Part shown: positions 53,751 through 63,055 of the stretch, in pieces
Position numbering within the stretch: position 1 is the stretch's first letter
Layout: every line of letters begins with the position of its first letter
DNA from: Streptomyces qaidamensis
Lineage (GTDB): Bacteria > Actinomycetota > Actinomycetes > Streptomycetales > Streptomycetaceae
Reading direction: 5' to 3'
NCBI RefSeq assembly: GCF_001611795.1
Contig: NZ_CP015098.1
Span: 8,122,001-8,186,000 of the forward strand
Length of the DNA stretch: 64,000 bases
The notes under the pieces: model-generated
What the model saw: the letters and a program-made list of their open reading frames with translations, nothing else
The model's database searches: none
What the model was told of the DNA's origin: nothing
Program-made: the position numbers and the translations under genes

Positions 53751-55343
53751 TCAGTCGTCCGCGCCCACGAGCATCCGCACCTCGAACTCCTCATGTGCGG
53801 AGGCCTCTTCGGCCGGCCCCTTGTCCAGGACCGTGCCGAGCCAGCCCAGGAGGAAGCCCACCGGGATGGAGACGATGCCGGGGTTCTGGAGCGGGAACCA
53901 GGCGAAGTCGGCCTCGGGGTAGAACGAGCCCGGGGCCGAGGAGACGACCGGGGAGAAGGCGGCCAGCAGGACGGAGCAGAGCAGGCCGCCGTAGAGGCTG
54001 AGCAGGGCGCCCTTCGCGCTGAAGCGCCGCCAGAAGAGGGTGTAGATGATCGTCGGCAGGATCGCGGACGCCGCGATGGCGAAGGCCAGGAAGGCGAGCG
54101 TCGCGGTGTTCGCACCCCAGGCGACGAGGGCCAGCAGGATGCCGAGGACTCCGATGACCACCCCGGACAGCCGGGCCACGGTCAGTTCCTCCGTCTCACT
54201 CGCCCGGCCCTTGCGGATCACCTCGCTGTACAGGTCGTGCGCCAGAGAAGAAGCAGCGGCCAGGGTGAGACCGACCGCCACGGCCAGCAGCGTCAGGTAC
54301 GCCAGGCAGGTCAGCAGCGCGGTGAGGACACTGCCGCCCAGCTCGTGGGCGAGCAGCAGGACGGAGGCGTTGCCGGTGCGGTCCGTGCTCTCGATGGTGT
54401 CCCGGCCGAGCAGCGCGGTGGCGCCGAGGCCCATGATGCCGGCCCCGAAGCAGACGGCGCCGACCAGGCCGACGGCCCACAGCACGGAGGAGCGCAGCAC
54501 GCCGCTGTTGCGCGGGGTGAGCAGCCGCATCAGCACGTGCGGCAGGGCGGCGAGGCCGAGCACGATGGCCAGTTCGAGACTGAGGAAGTCCAGCTTGTTG
54601 CTGACGGTGCCGCCGTAGCGCAGGCCCGGTTCGAGGAAGCTCAGACCCGAACCGCTGCGTTCGGACGCCCTCTCCAGCAGCGCGTTGGGGTTCCAGTCGA
54701 AGTGGTGCAGCACCCAGCCCGCGGTGAAGAGCACGCCCACCACCAGCATCACAGCCTTGATGATCTGGATGACCGTCGCGCCGGGCATGCCGCCGAGGGA
54801 GGCGTACAGAATCACGAAGGCGCCGATCACGACCACGCACAGGGTGCGGGTGCTGCCGCTCGGCACACCGGTGAACTGCGTCAGCAGGGCCACACTGCCC
54901 ACGAGTTGGGCCACCAGGTACAGCGTGGCGATGGCCAGGATGCAGACCGACAGCGCGACGCGTACCGGCCGCTGCTGCCGCGGCAGGCGCAGCGCCACCG
55001 TGTCGCCCAGCGTGAACCTGCCCGTGCGATGCAGGGGTTCGGCGATCAGCAGCAGCACCATCATCCAGGCGACGGTGGTGCCGCCGAGGTACATCAGCCC
55101 GTCGTACCCGGTCAGCGCGACCAGTCCGGTGCTGCCCAGCAGCGTGGCGGCGGACAGGTAGTCGCCGCACATGGCGAGGCCGTTGCGCAGCGGCGACATC
55201 GCGCGGTTGCCGAGGTAGAACTCGCTGATCTCGTCGCGCTGAGGAGCCGTCAGCAGCGCCGTGAACAGGGTGATCACAACCACGGTCAGGAACAGGACGA
55301 ACGTCAGCTGCAGGCTGCTGTCGTCGATGGCGGCGGCGGTCAC
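53751..55343 (-). CDS. Sodium/solute symporter, acetate/monocarboxylate type (ActP/MctC-like)
   Basis: This 530-residue membrane protein has about 13 helices. EISEFYLGNRAMSPLRNGLA, MCGDYLSAATLLGSTGLVAL and GGMPGATVIQIIKAVMLVVG match the cation-acetate branch of the SSS family, which imports acetate or other monocarboxylates with Na+ or H+. GTG 55343 was chosen because it overlaps the stop of the DUF485 gene by GTGA; GTG 55346 is one codon earlier. The DUF485-symporter pair is the standard arrangement. Confidence 0.88.
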   Translation of the reverse strand: MTAAAIDDSSLQLTFVLFLTVVVITLFTALLTAPQRDEISEFYLGNRAMSPLRNGLAMCGDYLSAATLLGSTGLVALTGYDGLMYLGGTTVAWMMVLLLIAEPLHRTGRFTLGDTVALRLPRQQRPVRVALSVCILAIATLYLVAQLVGSVALLTQFTGVPSGSTRTLCVVVIGAFVILYASLGGMPGATVIQIIKAVMLVVGVLFTAGWVLHHFDWNPNALLERASERSGSGLSFLEPGLRYGGTVSNKLDFLSLELAIVLGLAALPHVLMRLLTPRNSGVLRSSVLWAVGLVGAVCFGAGIMGLGATALLGRDTIESTDRTGNASVLLLAHELGGSVLTALLTCLAYLTLLAVAVGLTLAAASSLAHDLYSEVIRKGRASETEELTVARLSGVVIGVLGILLALVAWGANTATLAFLAFAIAASAILPTIIYTLFWRRFSAKGALLSLYGGLLCSVLLAAFSPVVSSAPGSFYPEADFAWFPLQNPGIVSIPVGFLLGWLGTVLDKGPAEEASAHEEFEVRMLVGADD

Positions 55344-55786
55344 CACGTGCGGAACCCCCTCGTTCCGTGCCGGAGCGGCTGCCCTGCCCCCTGCGGAGGC
55401 ACCGTCGTACGGGCACGGCGGCTCTCGGTCTCGTGCAGCCGGGACCTCAGTCCGCGGGCGAGCGGATCGACCCGGGTGCGCATGTGCCGGACATAGCACC
55501 AGGCGGTCACGCCCATGATGACGAACTGCCCGAGACCGAGGGTGAGTCCGACGGTGAGGCGGCCGAACAGCGGCTGGTTCATCACCGCGGGCACAAAACT
55601 CGACAGCACTACGTACAGCAGGAATCCACCGACGGACAGGACCGTCGCGCGGATGCCGAACCGGCGCTGCGCGCGACGCAGAGAGTGAAATTCGGGATGG
55701 TCGGATATATGAGACTGCGGAGTATGTTCGATGTGCGGAAGCGGGAATGTGGGAGTGTCATCCCGCCGCGGTGAATATTCGGGCAC
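55340..55786 (-). CDS. DUF485 small membrane protein, symporter partner
   Basis: This 148-residue protein has two membrane helices, about 50-72 and 83-104 (VLSVGGFLLYVVLSSFVPAV; LGLGQFVIMGVTAWCYVRHM), and HPEFHSLRRAQRRF just before. These are the DUF485 features. Such proteins sit before acetate symporters and are thought to aid them. The N-terminal 30 residues and the C-terminal 40 are disordered and charged. Confidence 0.87.
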   Translation of the reverse strand: MPEYSPRRDDTPTFPLPHIEHTPQSHISDHPEFHSLRRAQRRFGIRATVLSVGGFLLYVVLSSFVPAVMNQPLFGRLTVGLTLGLGQFVIMGVTAWCYVRHMRTRVDPLARGLRSRLHETESRRARTTVPPQGAGQPLRHGTRGFRTW

Positions 55787-56137
55787 AGGCGCACCTTCTT
55801 CGCTGCATCGTGCCCCGCACTCGACCCCGTCGGGTCAGGGGACGCGTCCGGTTTTCGGGCAGGGGGAAGGGGTGCCGGACGCGCGGTGGGGGTGCGGGCT
55901 ATATGGGGGGGCGTGAATCCGGAAAAACGCACTGCCCGGCTTCACGCAGACGGCCTCGGGGTTCTGTGTGGAGTTCCCCGACCAGCCCCGGCCGCGGTGG
56001 TGGCGAGGCTGAGAGCGGAGTATGTCAGTGCTGTCCTTGAGCCATCAACTGTGAGGGTGAATCGACCGGCGCACATGGCTTGTTCACGCGCGCTGTCTCA
56101 AATGCGCCCAGCGCAAGGACCCCTTACGCTGGGCGGC
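55787..56137. other. Divergent promoter region between DUF485 and HAD genes
   Basis: No gene is seen. On the right, TACGCT at 56125-56130 ends seven bases before GTG 56138, a leaderless-type promoter. An inverted repeat CCCAGCG (56107-56113) / CGCTGGG (56127-56133) covers this -10 box and could be an operator. Confidence 0.45.
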
Positions 56138-56632
56138 GTGAGCGACGACCGCAGCAAGGCCCCGCTGGCCGTGTTCGACCTGGACAACACCCTCGCCGAC
56201 ACCACGCACCGGCAGAGGTTCCTGGAACGCAGGCCGAAGGACTGGGACGGGTTCTTCTCGGCCGCGCCCCAGGACCCGCCGGTCCCGGAGGGCATCGCGC
56301 TGGTCCAGGAGAGTGCGCGGGAGTGCGAGATCGTCTACCTCACCGGGCGGCCCGAGCGCTGCCGGCGCGACACGCTGGACTGGCTCGCCGCCCAGGGACT
56401 GCCCGAAGGGCGCGTGCACATGCGGCGGGACGCCGATCGGCGCCCCGCCCGCTTCACCAAGCTGGAGATCCTGCGGCGGCTCGCCCGCACCCGCGAGATC
56501 CGCGTCCTCGTGGACGACGACGAACTGGTCTGCGCGGACGCCCGGCGCGCTGGGTTCACCGTCGTACGGGCGGACTGGGTGACCCGGTCCGCCGAGATGA
56601 AGGCGGCGCAGGAGCGCGAAGGGCGGACCTGA
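56138..56632 (+). CDS. HAD-superfamily phosphatase, acid-phosphatase-like
   Basis: This 164-residue protein carries the HAD nucleophile motif Asp14-x-Asp16-x-Thr18 in FDLDNTLAD, motif II YLTGRPERC and a late VDDDELVC. It has no large cap domain. Similar proteins act as nucleotide or polynucleotide 3'/5' phosphatases, but the substrate is unknown. GTG 56138 is supported by the promoter seven bases upstream. Confidence 0.85.
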   Translation: MSDDRSKAPLAVFDLDNTLADTTHRQRFLERRPKDWDGFFSAAPQDPPVPEGIALVQESARECEIVYLTGRPERCRRDTLDWLAAQGLPEGRVHMRRDADRRPARFTKLEILRRLARTREIRVLVDDDELVCADARRAGFTVVRADWVTRSAEMKAAQEREGRT

Positions 56633-56635
56633 GCA

Positions 56636-56851
56636 CTACTCCGACTCGTCGAGGCGGAAGCCCACCTTGAGCCCCACCTGCCAGTGTGCGATCTGCCCGT
56701 CCTCGAGCTGGCCACGCACCTGCGTCACCTCGAACCAGTCCAGGTTGCGCAGCGTCTGCGAGGCCCGGTCGATGCCGTTGCGGATGGCCTGGTCGACGCC
56801 GTCCGGTGAGGTGCCGACGATCTCCGTGACCCGGTACGTGTGGTTCGACAT
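56636..56851 (-). CDS. Dodecin family flavin-binding protein
   Basis: The protein has 71 residues. YRVTEIVGTSPDGVDQAIRN and LDWFEVTQVRGQLEDGQ are the dodecin signatures, with the flavin-stacking Trp in the second. Dodecins form 12-subunit shells that store or buffer flavins. ATG 56851 after GAGGAG was chosen over an in-frame ATG at 56896. Confidence 0.93.
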   Translation of the reverse strand: MSNHTYRVTEIVGTSPDGVDQAIRNGIDRASQTLRNLDWFEVTQVRGQLEDGQIAHWQVGLKVGFRLDESE

Positions 56852-56977
56852 GCCGCTGCTCCTCTTCCCATGACGTTCCTGTGACGGGAGTGTCACGCGT
56901 CATTCCACCGTGCCCCAAGCGGCGGCGAAGCGCGAGACGTCGTCTCCCGCCGTCGCCGCCGCTGAGGGCCCGGCGCG

Positions 56978-57940
56978 TCAGCGCGCCACGCTCAGTGACA
57001 AGGCGAACCGGCCCGCGTCGTCCGTCCACCAGTGGGCCAGCTCCAGCCCCGCCGCGGACAGTTCGGTGCGCACGCCCTCCTGGCGGAACTTCGTCGACAC
57101 CTCGGTCCGCATCTCCTCACCCGCCGCGAAGTCGACGGCGAGATCGAGCGCCGGCACCTTCACCGTCTGCGCCGTCCGGGAGCGCAGCCGCATCTCGATC
57201 CACTCGTGCCCGGCGTCCCACACCGCCACGTGGTCGAACGCGGCGGGCTCGAAGTCGGCGCCCAGCTCGCGGTTGATCACGGCCAGGACGTTCTTGTTGA
57301 ACGCGGCCGTCACCCCGGCCCCGTCGTCGTACGCCCGGACCAGCGCCTCCTCGTCCTTGACCAGGTCCGTCCCCAGCAGCAGGGCGTCGCCCGGGGCGAG
57401 CAGGGCACGCACGGACGCCAGGAACGCGGCGCGCTCGGCGGGCAGCAGGTTGCCGATCGTGCCGCCGAGGAACGCCACCAGCCGGGGGCCCGGCGTGTCC
57501 GGCAGGGTCAGTTCCGCGGTGAAGTCGGCGATCAGCGCATGCACGTCCAGCCCGGGCCGCTCGGCGGCGAGCGCCTGCCCGGCCTGGCTGAGGGCGCTCT
57601 CACTGACATCGACCGGGACGTAGGTATGCAGCTCCGTGAGGGCGTCGATCAGGTGCCGGGTCTTCTCCGAGGAGCCGGAGCCGAGCTCGACCAGGGTCCG
57701 CGCCCGGGTCGCCGCGGCGATGTCACCGGCGCGCGCCTGGAGGATCTCCCGCTCCGCGCGCGTCGGGTAGTACTCCGGAAGTTCCGTGATCTTCTCGAAC
57801 AGGTCGCTGCCGTGCGCGTCGTAGAACCACTTCGGCGGCAGGGTCTTGGGGCGGCCGGTCAGACCCCGGTGGACATCGGCGCGCAGCGCGGCGTCCGTGG
57901 CGTCCTCGGGCAGGGTGCGGGTGAGGTGGAACGGGCTCAC
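56978..57940 (-). CDS. egtD: Ergothioneine biosynthesis: histidine N-alpha-methyltransferase EgtD
   Basis: This 320-residue enzyme uses SAM to trimethylate histidine to hercynine. LPPKWFYDAHGSDLFEKITE then YYPTRAEREIL and the SAM motif LVELGSGSSEKTRHL are typical. FLGGTIGN and EWIEMRL lie further on. It starts at GTG 57940, overlapping the egtC stop by GTGA. In the operon it is last although it acts first. Confidence 0.94.
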   Translation of the reverse strand: MSPFHLTRTLPEDATDAALRADVHRGLTGRPKTLPPKWFYDAHGSDLFEKITELPEYYPTRAEREILQARAGDIAAATRARTLVELGSGSSEKTRHLIDALTELHTYVPVDVSESALSQAGQALAAERPGLDVHALIADFTAELTLPDTPGPRLVAFLGGTIGNLLPAERAAFLASVRALLAPGDALLLGTDLVKDEEALVRAYDDGAGVTAAFNKNVLAVINRELGADFEPAAFDHVAVWDAGHEWIEMRLRSRTAQTVKVPALDLAVDFAAGEEMRTEVSTKFRQEGVRTELSAAGLELAHWWTDDAGRFALSLSVAR

Positions 57941-58731
57941 GTACGGGGCTCCTTCGGCGAGGGGGAGGGCACGGAGGCGTCGGACGGCTCCTTCAGCGGC
58001 GTGAGCAGCACGTCGGTGCGGCTCGCCGCGAGCAGGGTGCGGTCGGGGACCTCCCGCCAGTGCGGATCGTCGTCGTAGGGCTCGGAGGCCACGACGGTGC
58101 CGCCGCCGGGCCGGGTGAGGTACCAGAGGGTGTCGCCCCAGGCGGTGGCGGTGATGGTGTCGCCGTTGGTGAGGAGGAGGTTGAGCCGGGAACCGGGGGC
58201 CGCGGCGGCGACCTCCAGGACCGTGTCGGCCATCGCCTGGCCCTCCTCGTCGCCGCTGCGCAGCCGCGCCAGCACCAGCGCCCAGACGAGCGCCGAGTCG
58301 TTGCGGGCCTCCAGGGACAGCAGGTCCTCGTGCGGGAGCGTCCGGGACACCGTGGCGAGTGAGCCGGGCCAGCCCCTGACCGCCCCGTTGTGGCTGAACA
58401 GCCAGGCCCCCGCGGCGAACGGCGCCGCCGCAGCCTCCGCGTCGGCACCCGACAGGGTCGCGTCCCGCACCGCGGCGAGCAGCGCGGTGGACTTCACGAC
58501 CCGGGCGAGGTCGGCGAACGACAGGTCCGCCCAGACGGGCCCCGCCCTGCGGTAGCGGGCCGGCACCGGGTCGCCCTCCGCGTACCAGCCGACGCCGAAA
58601 CCGTCGGCGTTGACCGTCCCGTACTGCTGGTGCCGGGGTGCCCACGACTGCCGGTACAGCCCGTGCGGGGGCTCCACGAGGAGCCGGCCCAGCGGTACCG
58701 CGGGCCCCACATACGCCACATGACGGCACAT
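57937..58731 (-). CDS. egtC: Ergothioneine biosynthesis: amidohydrolase EgtC
   Basis: This 264-residue class II glutamine-amidotransferase-fold enzyme removes the gamma-glutamyl group from the sulfoxide intermediate. MCRHVAYVGP gives the nucleophile Cys2 after Met removal. NADGFGVGWY and WLFSHNGAVRG are family motifs. TGATG joins it to egtB with a 1-nt overlap. Confidence 0.93.
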   Translation of the reverse strand: MCRHVAYVGPAVPLGRLLVEPPHGLYRQSWAPRHQQYGTVNADGFGVGWYAEGDPVPARYRRAGPVWADLSFADLARVVKSTALLAAVRDATLSGADAEAAAAPFAAGAWLFSHNGAVRGWPGSLATVSRTLPHEDLLSLEARNDSALVWALVLARLRSGDEEGQAMADTVLEVAAAAPGSRLNLLLTNGDTITATAWGDTLWYLTRPGGGTVVASEPYDDDPHWREVPDRTLLAASRTDVLLTPLKEPSDASVPSPSPKEPRT

Positions 58732-60068
58732 CAGGCGTCCTCCGAACGGGCCGTGCGGAAGCCGGCGAAGATCTGCCGCCGGATCGGGTAGTCCCAGTTG
58801 CGGAAGGTGCCCCGGCAGGCCACCGCGTCCACCGCGAACGAACCGCCGCGCAGCACCTTGTGGTCGGACCCGAAGAAGACCTCCGAGTACTCCCTGTACG
58901 GGAACGCCCTGAATCCGGGGTAGGGCAGGAAGTCGCTCGCCGTCCACTCCCACACGTCGCCGATCAACTGCCGTACGCCGAGCGGTGACTCACCGGCCGG
59001 GTAGCTCCCGGCGGGTGCCGGACGCAGGTGCCGCTGGCCGAGGTTGGCGTGCTCGGGTCCCGGGTCGGCGTCGCCCCACGGGTAGCGCATCGAGCGGTCG
59101 CCGGCCGGGTCGTGCCGGGCCGCCTTCTCCCACTCGGCCTCCGTGGGCAGCCTGCGTCCCGCCCAGCGGGCGTAGGCGTCGGCCTCGTACCAGCACACGT
59201 GCAGCACCGGCTCGTCCGGCGGGACGACCTCCGTGACTCCGAACCGGCGCCTGAGGAACTGCGTGCCGTCGCGCCGCCAGAACAGCGGGGCTTCGATGCC
59301 GTGCCTGCGGATGTGCGCCCAGCCCTCGGGCGCCCACCAGCGCGGGTCGTCGTAGCCGCCGTCCTCGATGAACGCCCGGTAGGCGCCGTTCGTCACCGGG
59401 GTGGTGTCGATGCGGAAGGGCGCCACCTCCCGCCGGTGCGCGGGGCGTTCGTTGTCCAGCGCCCACGGCTCACCGGAGGTGCCCATGGTGAACGGCCCGC
59501 CGGGGACGAGGACTTCGGCCGGACCGGTGAACAGCGGCACCGGCTCCGGGTCCGGGGCGGTCAGGGCCTGGGGGCCCGTGCGCAGCTGATGGGTGATCAG
59601 CATGGTCTCGTCGTGCTGCTGCTCGTGCTGCGCGATCATCCCGAAGGCGAAACCGGCCTCCGTCAGCCGCGTCCCGTGGAACGCGGCCCGCTCCAGCACG
59701 TCCAGGGCCCGGCCGCGTACGTCGGCCGCGTACGTCCTGGCCTCGGCCGGTGACAGCAGGGGCAGCTTCGGCCGCTCCGCACGCGGGTGTTCGAAGGCGT
59801 CGTAGAGGCCGTCTATCTCGGGGCGTATCGCCTCGTGCCCGGCGACGGCCCGCAGCAGCCACTGCTCCTCCTGGTTGCCGATGTGCGCGAGGTCCCAGAC
59901 CAGCGGCGACATCAGCGGCGAGTGCTGCGCGGTCAGGTCGGGATCCTCCACGCAGCTCGTCAGCAGCGTCGTGCGGTCACGGGCCACGACCAATGAGGCG
60001 ACCGCCCGCTCGCGGAGCACCTCGGGGTCGACGGCCTGGGCGTCGACGGCGGGCTCGGTGTCGGTCAT
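58731..60068 (-). CDS. egtB: Ergothioneine biosynthesis: sulfoxide synthase EgtB
   Basis: This 445-residue iron enzyme joins gamma-glutamylcysteine to hercynine with oxygen. An N-terminal DinB-like part supplies the iron His: His62 (DLAHIGNQEEQW), His148 and His152 (AQHEQQHDETM). The C-terminal formylglycine-synthase-like part has VPGGPFTMG, RLPTEAEWEKAARHD and GDVWEWTASDF. All three ligands are intact. It overlaps egtA by ATGA. Confidence 0.94.
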   Translation of the reverse strand: MTDTEPAVDAQAVDPEVLRERAVASLVVARDRTTLLTSCVEDPDLTAQHSPLMSPLVWDLAHIGNQEEQWLLRAVAGHEAIRPEIDGLYDAFEHPRAERPKLPLLSPAEARTYAADVRGRALDVLERAAFHGTRLTEAGFAFGMIAQHEQQHDETMLITHQLRTGPQALTAPDPEPVPLFTGPAEVLVPGGPFTMGTSGEPWALDNERPAHRREVAPFRIDTTPVTNGAYRAFIEDGGYDDPRWWAPEGWAHIRRHGIEAPLFWRRDGTQFLRRRFGVTEVVPPDEPVLHVCWYEADAYARWAGRRLPTEAEWEKAARHDPAGDRSMRYPWGDADPGPEHANLGQRHLRPAPAGSYPAGESPLGVRQLIGDVWEWTASDFLPYPGFRAFPYREYSEVFFGSDHKVLRGGSFAVDAVACRGTFRNWDYPIRRQIFAGFRTARSEDA

Positions 60069-61366
60069 GGGCGGAAGTCCTTCCCGTGGGCGCGACCGTC
60101 CGTGCCGCGCTGTCGGTCGAGCAGGTCGTCGGCGGGGCAGCGGCCCAGGACGACGTAGCGGTCCAGAAAGGCCGTGACGGCCTCGATGACCTCGGGGGCG
60201 GCGCCGAGCCGGGGCAGGGCGTCCAGTGCGGTCGTGAAGCACGTGACGGCCACCTCGCGCAGTTCCGCATCGACCAGTCCGCCGCGGGCCGCGTCGAGCC
60301 ACAGCGGGTTGTGCGGCGCGGGCAGTCCCAGCGTCCGCTCGGCCAGCGGCTTCACGGCCCGGTAGGCGGTCTCGGTGGCCTCCGGGTCGTCGAACAGCGC
60401 CGCCGTCACGGCGAGCGGGACGATCCAGCCGTCGTCCCCGGGCTGCGCGTCGATCATGCGCAGTTCGAGGTGGCCGCGCGGCCTGACCGGCGGGAACAGC
60501 GTCGTGACGTGGTAGTCGAGATCCTCCCGGGTGGGCGGCCGGGGAGCGCCCGTGCGGATCCAGTCCCGGAAGGTGAGGCCCTCGGGGAGGTCCCAGGGCC
60601 CGCGGTCCCGGCGTACGCACATCACGGGGGAGTCCAGCACGTGCCGCGCCCAGGCGCCGCGCGGGTCGGTGTCCAGCCGTGGTCCGCCCGCCCGTCCGGC
60701 GCCGATCCGGGTCCACATCAGCTGCCGGGTGGACAGCCAGCCGGTCGGGCGGTGCCCGGCGAGCGGCGAGTTGGCGAACGCGGCCACGAGGACCGCGCCC
60801 AGATGGTGGGCCAGCCACCAGCGCCGCACCAGGCCGAGCGGCCCGGGCTCCTCGTGACCGGCGTCCAGGCACACCTGCACGGAGGCGGAGGTGCACATCA
60901 TGGCGCGGCCGGCGGGGCCCGTGCGGTCCAGGCACGCCTCCATGGCGTCGTAGCGCGGTTGACGCAGGAACCTGCGGGGTTCGTGCCAGGGATCCTGGCC
61001 GAGGCCGACGAGGGCGAGGCCGTCGTCGCGCAGAACCGCGCGGACGGCGTCGAGGTCGGCGGAGACGGTACCGATGCATTCCGTCAGCGAGTCGGCGGGG
61101 GGCGAGCTCAGCTCCAGCTGGCCGCCGGGTTCCACGGTGAGCGCCGACCTCAGGGGCACGGTCCGCAGTGCGGCGTAGGCCGCTTCGAGGCGTTCGGGTG
61201 TGACGGGGAGCTGCGGTGCGCGCAACTCGTGGACGAGCCATTCCACCTCGACACCGAGGCGGCGTGGAGGGCCGGTCTTGAAGCAGATGCCGCGGACCAG
61301 AGCCTCGACCTCGGCTTCGGACATCGACGTGCGTGGCCGGGTACAGCCACGTACCGAATCGGACAT
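60065..61366 (-). CDS. egtA: Ergothioneine biosynthesis: glutamate-cysteine ligase EgtA
   Basis: This 433-residue GCS2-type ligase makes gamma-glutamylcysteine for EgtB. RRLGVEVEWLVHELR, EPGGQLELSSPP, MMCTSASVQVCLD and LELRMIDAQPGD are family blocks. ATG 61366 follows AGGAGG and is preferred over a longer frame. It leads the operon egtA-B-C-D, all on the minus strand with overlaps. Confidence 0.93.
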   Translation of the reverse strand: MSDSVRGCTRPRTSMSEAEVEALVRGICFKTGPPRRLGVEVEWLVHELRAPQLPVTPERLEAAYAALRTVPLRSALTVEPGGQLELSSPPADSLTECIGTVSADLDAVRAVLRDDGLALVGLGQDPWHEPRRFLRQPRYDAMEACLDRTGPAGRAMMCTSASVQVCLDAGHEEPGPLGLVRRWWLAHHLGAVLVAAFANSPLAGHRPTGWLSTRQLMWTRIGAGRAGGPRLDTDPRGAWARHVLDSPVMCVRRDRGPWDLPEGLTFRDWIRTGAPRPPTREDLDYHVTTLFPPVRPRGHLELRMIDAQPGDDGWIVPLAVTAALFDDPEATETAYRAVKPLAERTLGLPAPHNPLWLDAARGGLVDAELREVAVTCFTTALDALPRLGAAPEVIEAVTAFLDRYVVLGRCPADDLLDRQRGTDGRAHGKDFRP

Positions 61367-61658
61367 GTCGGGATCCTCCTGAGATTCCACCATGCCACCG
61401 GTCCGGGCTCTTCGGCGGCCCGGGCCGGGATCACTCGTCCCACCCAAGACGCTCCTGTCGCTCGGCACAAGGGGGCGAACCGGGGCGTTCCCGGTCGGTC
61501 ATACGGGCCGGTCCCGAGTTTCCAGTGACTTTCCCGGGAATTCTTCCGGTGGCGAAAACTCTGTTGCCCCGAAGATCCGGCATCACCCACCATGCCTGCG
61601 TGAGCACGACAAGAAGGGCCGCGCGGTGCGCGGTCACGGCGACTACGGGGGTGGCGCC

Positions 61659-62504
61659 GTGAGCGCGCGCCTGCGCGGTATCGCGCAGCAGACCGAGCAG
61701 ATCGTCGCGGCCGGGTGCTACCGCGCGCCAAACGGGCGTGAGGTCTCGATCGCGGCGGAGCTGCGTGCGGCGCGCGAGGGCACGCGCCTGTACGGGCCGG
61801 AACCGGTGCCGGTGTCCGCCGATCGGGTGACCGGGACGCGGGAGACGCTGGTGGAGGTTACGGACGAGAGCAGCCTGGCGGCCGCCCGCAGGCTCGGCGG
61901 GCACGTGGCCGTGCTGAACTTCGCCTCGGCCAGAAATCCCGGCGGCGGCTATCTGAACGGCGCACAGGCCCAGGAAGAGGCCCTGTGCCGGGCCTCCGCG
62001 CTGTACACGTGCCTCCTTGAGGCCCGGGCCTTCTACGACCACCACCGGGCCCACCGCGACCCGTTCTACACGGACCGTGTCATCCACTCACCGGCCGTGC
62101 CCGTCTTCCGCGACGACCGGGGCGCCCTGCTGGCCGAGCCCTGGACCGCCGGCTTCCTGACCTCGCCCGCGCCCAACGCGGGCGTGGTGCTGCGCACGGC
62201 GCCCGAACGGGCCTCCGAACTGCCGCGGGCCCTCGCGGTCCGCGCCGGGCGCGTCCTGGAGACGGCCGCCGCCCACGGCTACCGCCGGCTCGTCCTCGGT
62301 GCCTGGGGCTGCGGGGTCTTCCGCAACGACCCCGCGCAGGTGGCTGAGGCGTTCCGGGCCCTGCTGGGGCCGGGCGGCCGGTTCGCCGGGGCCTTCGAGC
62401 ACGTGACGTTCGGGATCCTGGACCGGACACCCAGCCGTGCGGTGCTGGGCGCCTTCCAGGAGACGTTCAGCACCAGCCGTAGCGTTCCTGCAGCCGGCGT
62501 CTGA
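61659..62504 (+). CDS. Bacterial-type poly(ADP-ribose) glycohydrolase (TIGR02452 family)
   Basis: This 281-residue macrodomain-fold protein removes ADP-ribose chains. The signature GGG-x7-QEE is exact: Gly95-Gly97, then YLNGAQA, then Gln105-Glu106-Glu107. LNFASARNPGG comes just before. HGYRRLVLGAWGCGVFRNDP near the C-terminus is the second family block. GTG 61659 was chosen since the protein then starts at the conserved RGIAQQTEQI. Its end overlaps the convergent MazF-like gene by 38 nt. No ADP-ribosyltransferase is nearby. Confidence 0.88.
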   Translation: MSARLRGIAQQTEQIVAAGCYRAPNGREVSIAAELRAAREGTRLYGPEPVPVSADRVTGTRETLVEVTDESSLAAARRLGGHVAVLNFASARNPGGGYLNGAQAQEEALCRASALYTCLLEARAFYDHHRAHRDPFYTDRVIHSPAVPVFRDDRGALLAEPWTAGFLTSPAPNAGVVLRTAPERASELPRALAVRAGRVLETAAAHGYRRLVLGAWGCGVFRNDPAQVAEAFRALLGPGGRFAGAFEHVTFGILDRTPSRAVLGAFQETFSTSRSVPAAGV

Positions 62505-62913
62505 CCAGGTTGAACCGCATGCGGTCGAGGGCGCAGGCCTCCCGGCGCATGCCGGCCTCGTGCAGGCGCAGCACCCGGTCCACGTCGACCCACGAGTCCC
62601 GGCCCGTCCGGTCCCATGGTCCGCTGCCGATCGGCACCCACTCGCGGTCCCCGTCGTGCCGCTTGCTGGACAACCGCACCGCCAGGACGGTGCCGCCGGC
62701 CTCGCGGGCGACCACGAGCACCGGGCGGTCCTTGCCGCGGCCGTCGTTCTCCTCGTAGGGCACCCACGTCCAGACGATCTCCCCGGGGTCGGGATCGCCG
62801 TCGTGCGCTGGGGAGTACTCCGTCCGCACCCGGCCCACCTCGCGCGGGTCGGCCTGGACGGTGGCGGAGGGGCCGTGACGGCCGGGGACGTTCTCGTCGG
62901 CAAACGTGCTCAC
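62467..62913 (-). CDS. PemK/MazF-like protein
   Basis: This 148-residue protein has a disordered N-terminus. The fold is that of MazF/PemK endoribonucleases: GEIVWTWVPYEENDGRGKDR, PVLVVARE and GTVLAVRLSSK. There is no antitoxin gene on either side. Many Streptomyces PemK-like proteins occur alone, so toxin activity is unproved. It overlaps the PARG gene tail to tail. Confidence 0.8.
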   Translation of the reverse strand: MSTFADENVPGRHGPSATVQADPREVGRVRTEYSPAHDGDPDPGEIVWTWVPYEENDGRGKDRPVLVVAREAGGTVLAVRLSSKRHDGDREWVPIGSGPWDRTGRDSWVDVDRVLRLHEAGMRREACALDRMRFNLVRRRLQERYGWC

Positions 62914-62949
62914 GCAGGCACCTTAGAGGCCGCCTCCGCGAGCACGCAG

Positions 62950-63055
62950 CCCGGGTCACTTGTCGTCCCACGGCGCTTTCCGGGTCCGCCCGTCAGGGCG
63001 AAGAGGTGAAGCCGCCCGGGTCACTTGTCGTCCATCGGCGCCTTCTGGACCTGAC
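62950..63055 (-). repeat. Duplicated gene 3' end, two copies 65 bp apart
   Basis: CCCGGGTCACTTGTCGTCC begins at 62950 and again at 63015, each followed by similar CGGCGC(T/C)TT text. On the minus strand both code a KAP(M/W)DDK end followed by a TGA stop. This looks like a tandem duplication of the last 40 nt of a gene. Confidence 0.65.

Noticed and set aside
62950..63055. Phage or element attachment site
   Set aside because: The repeats flank only 40 bp, and no tRNA or integrase is near.
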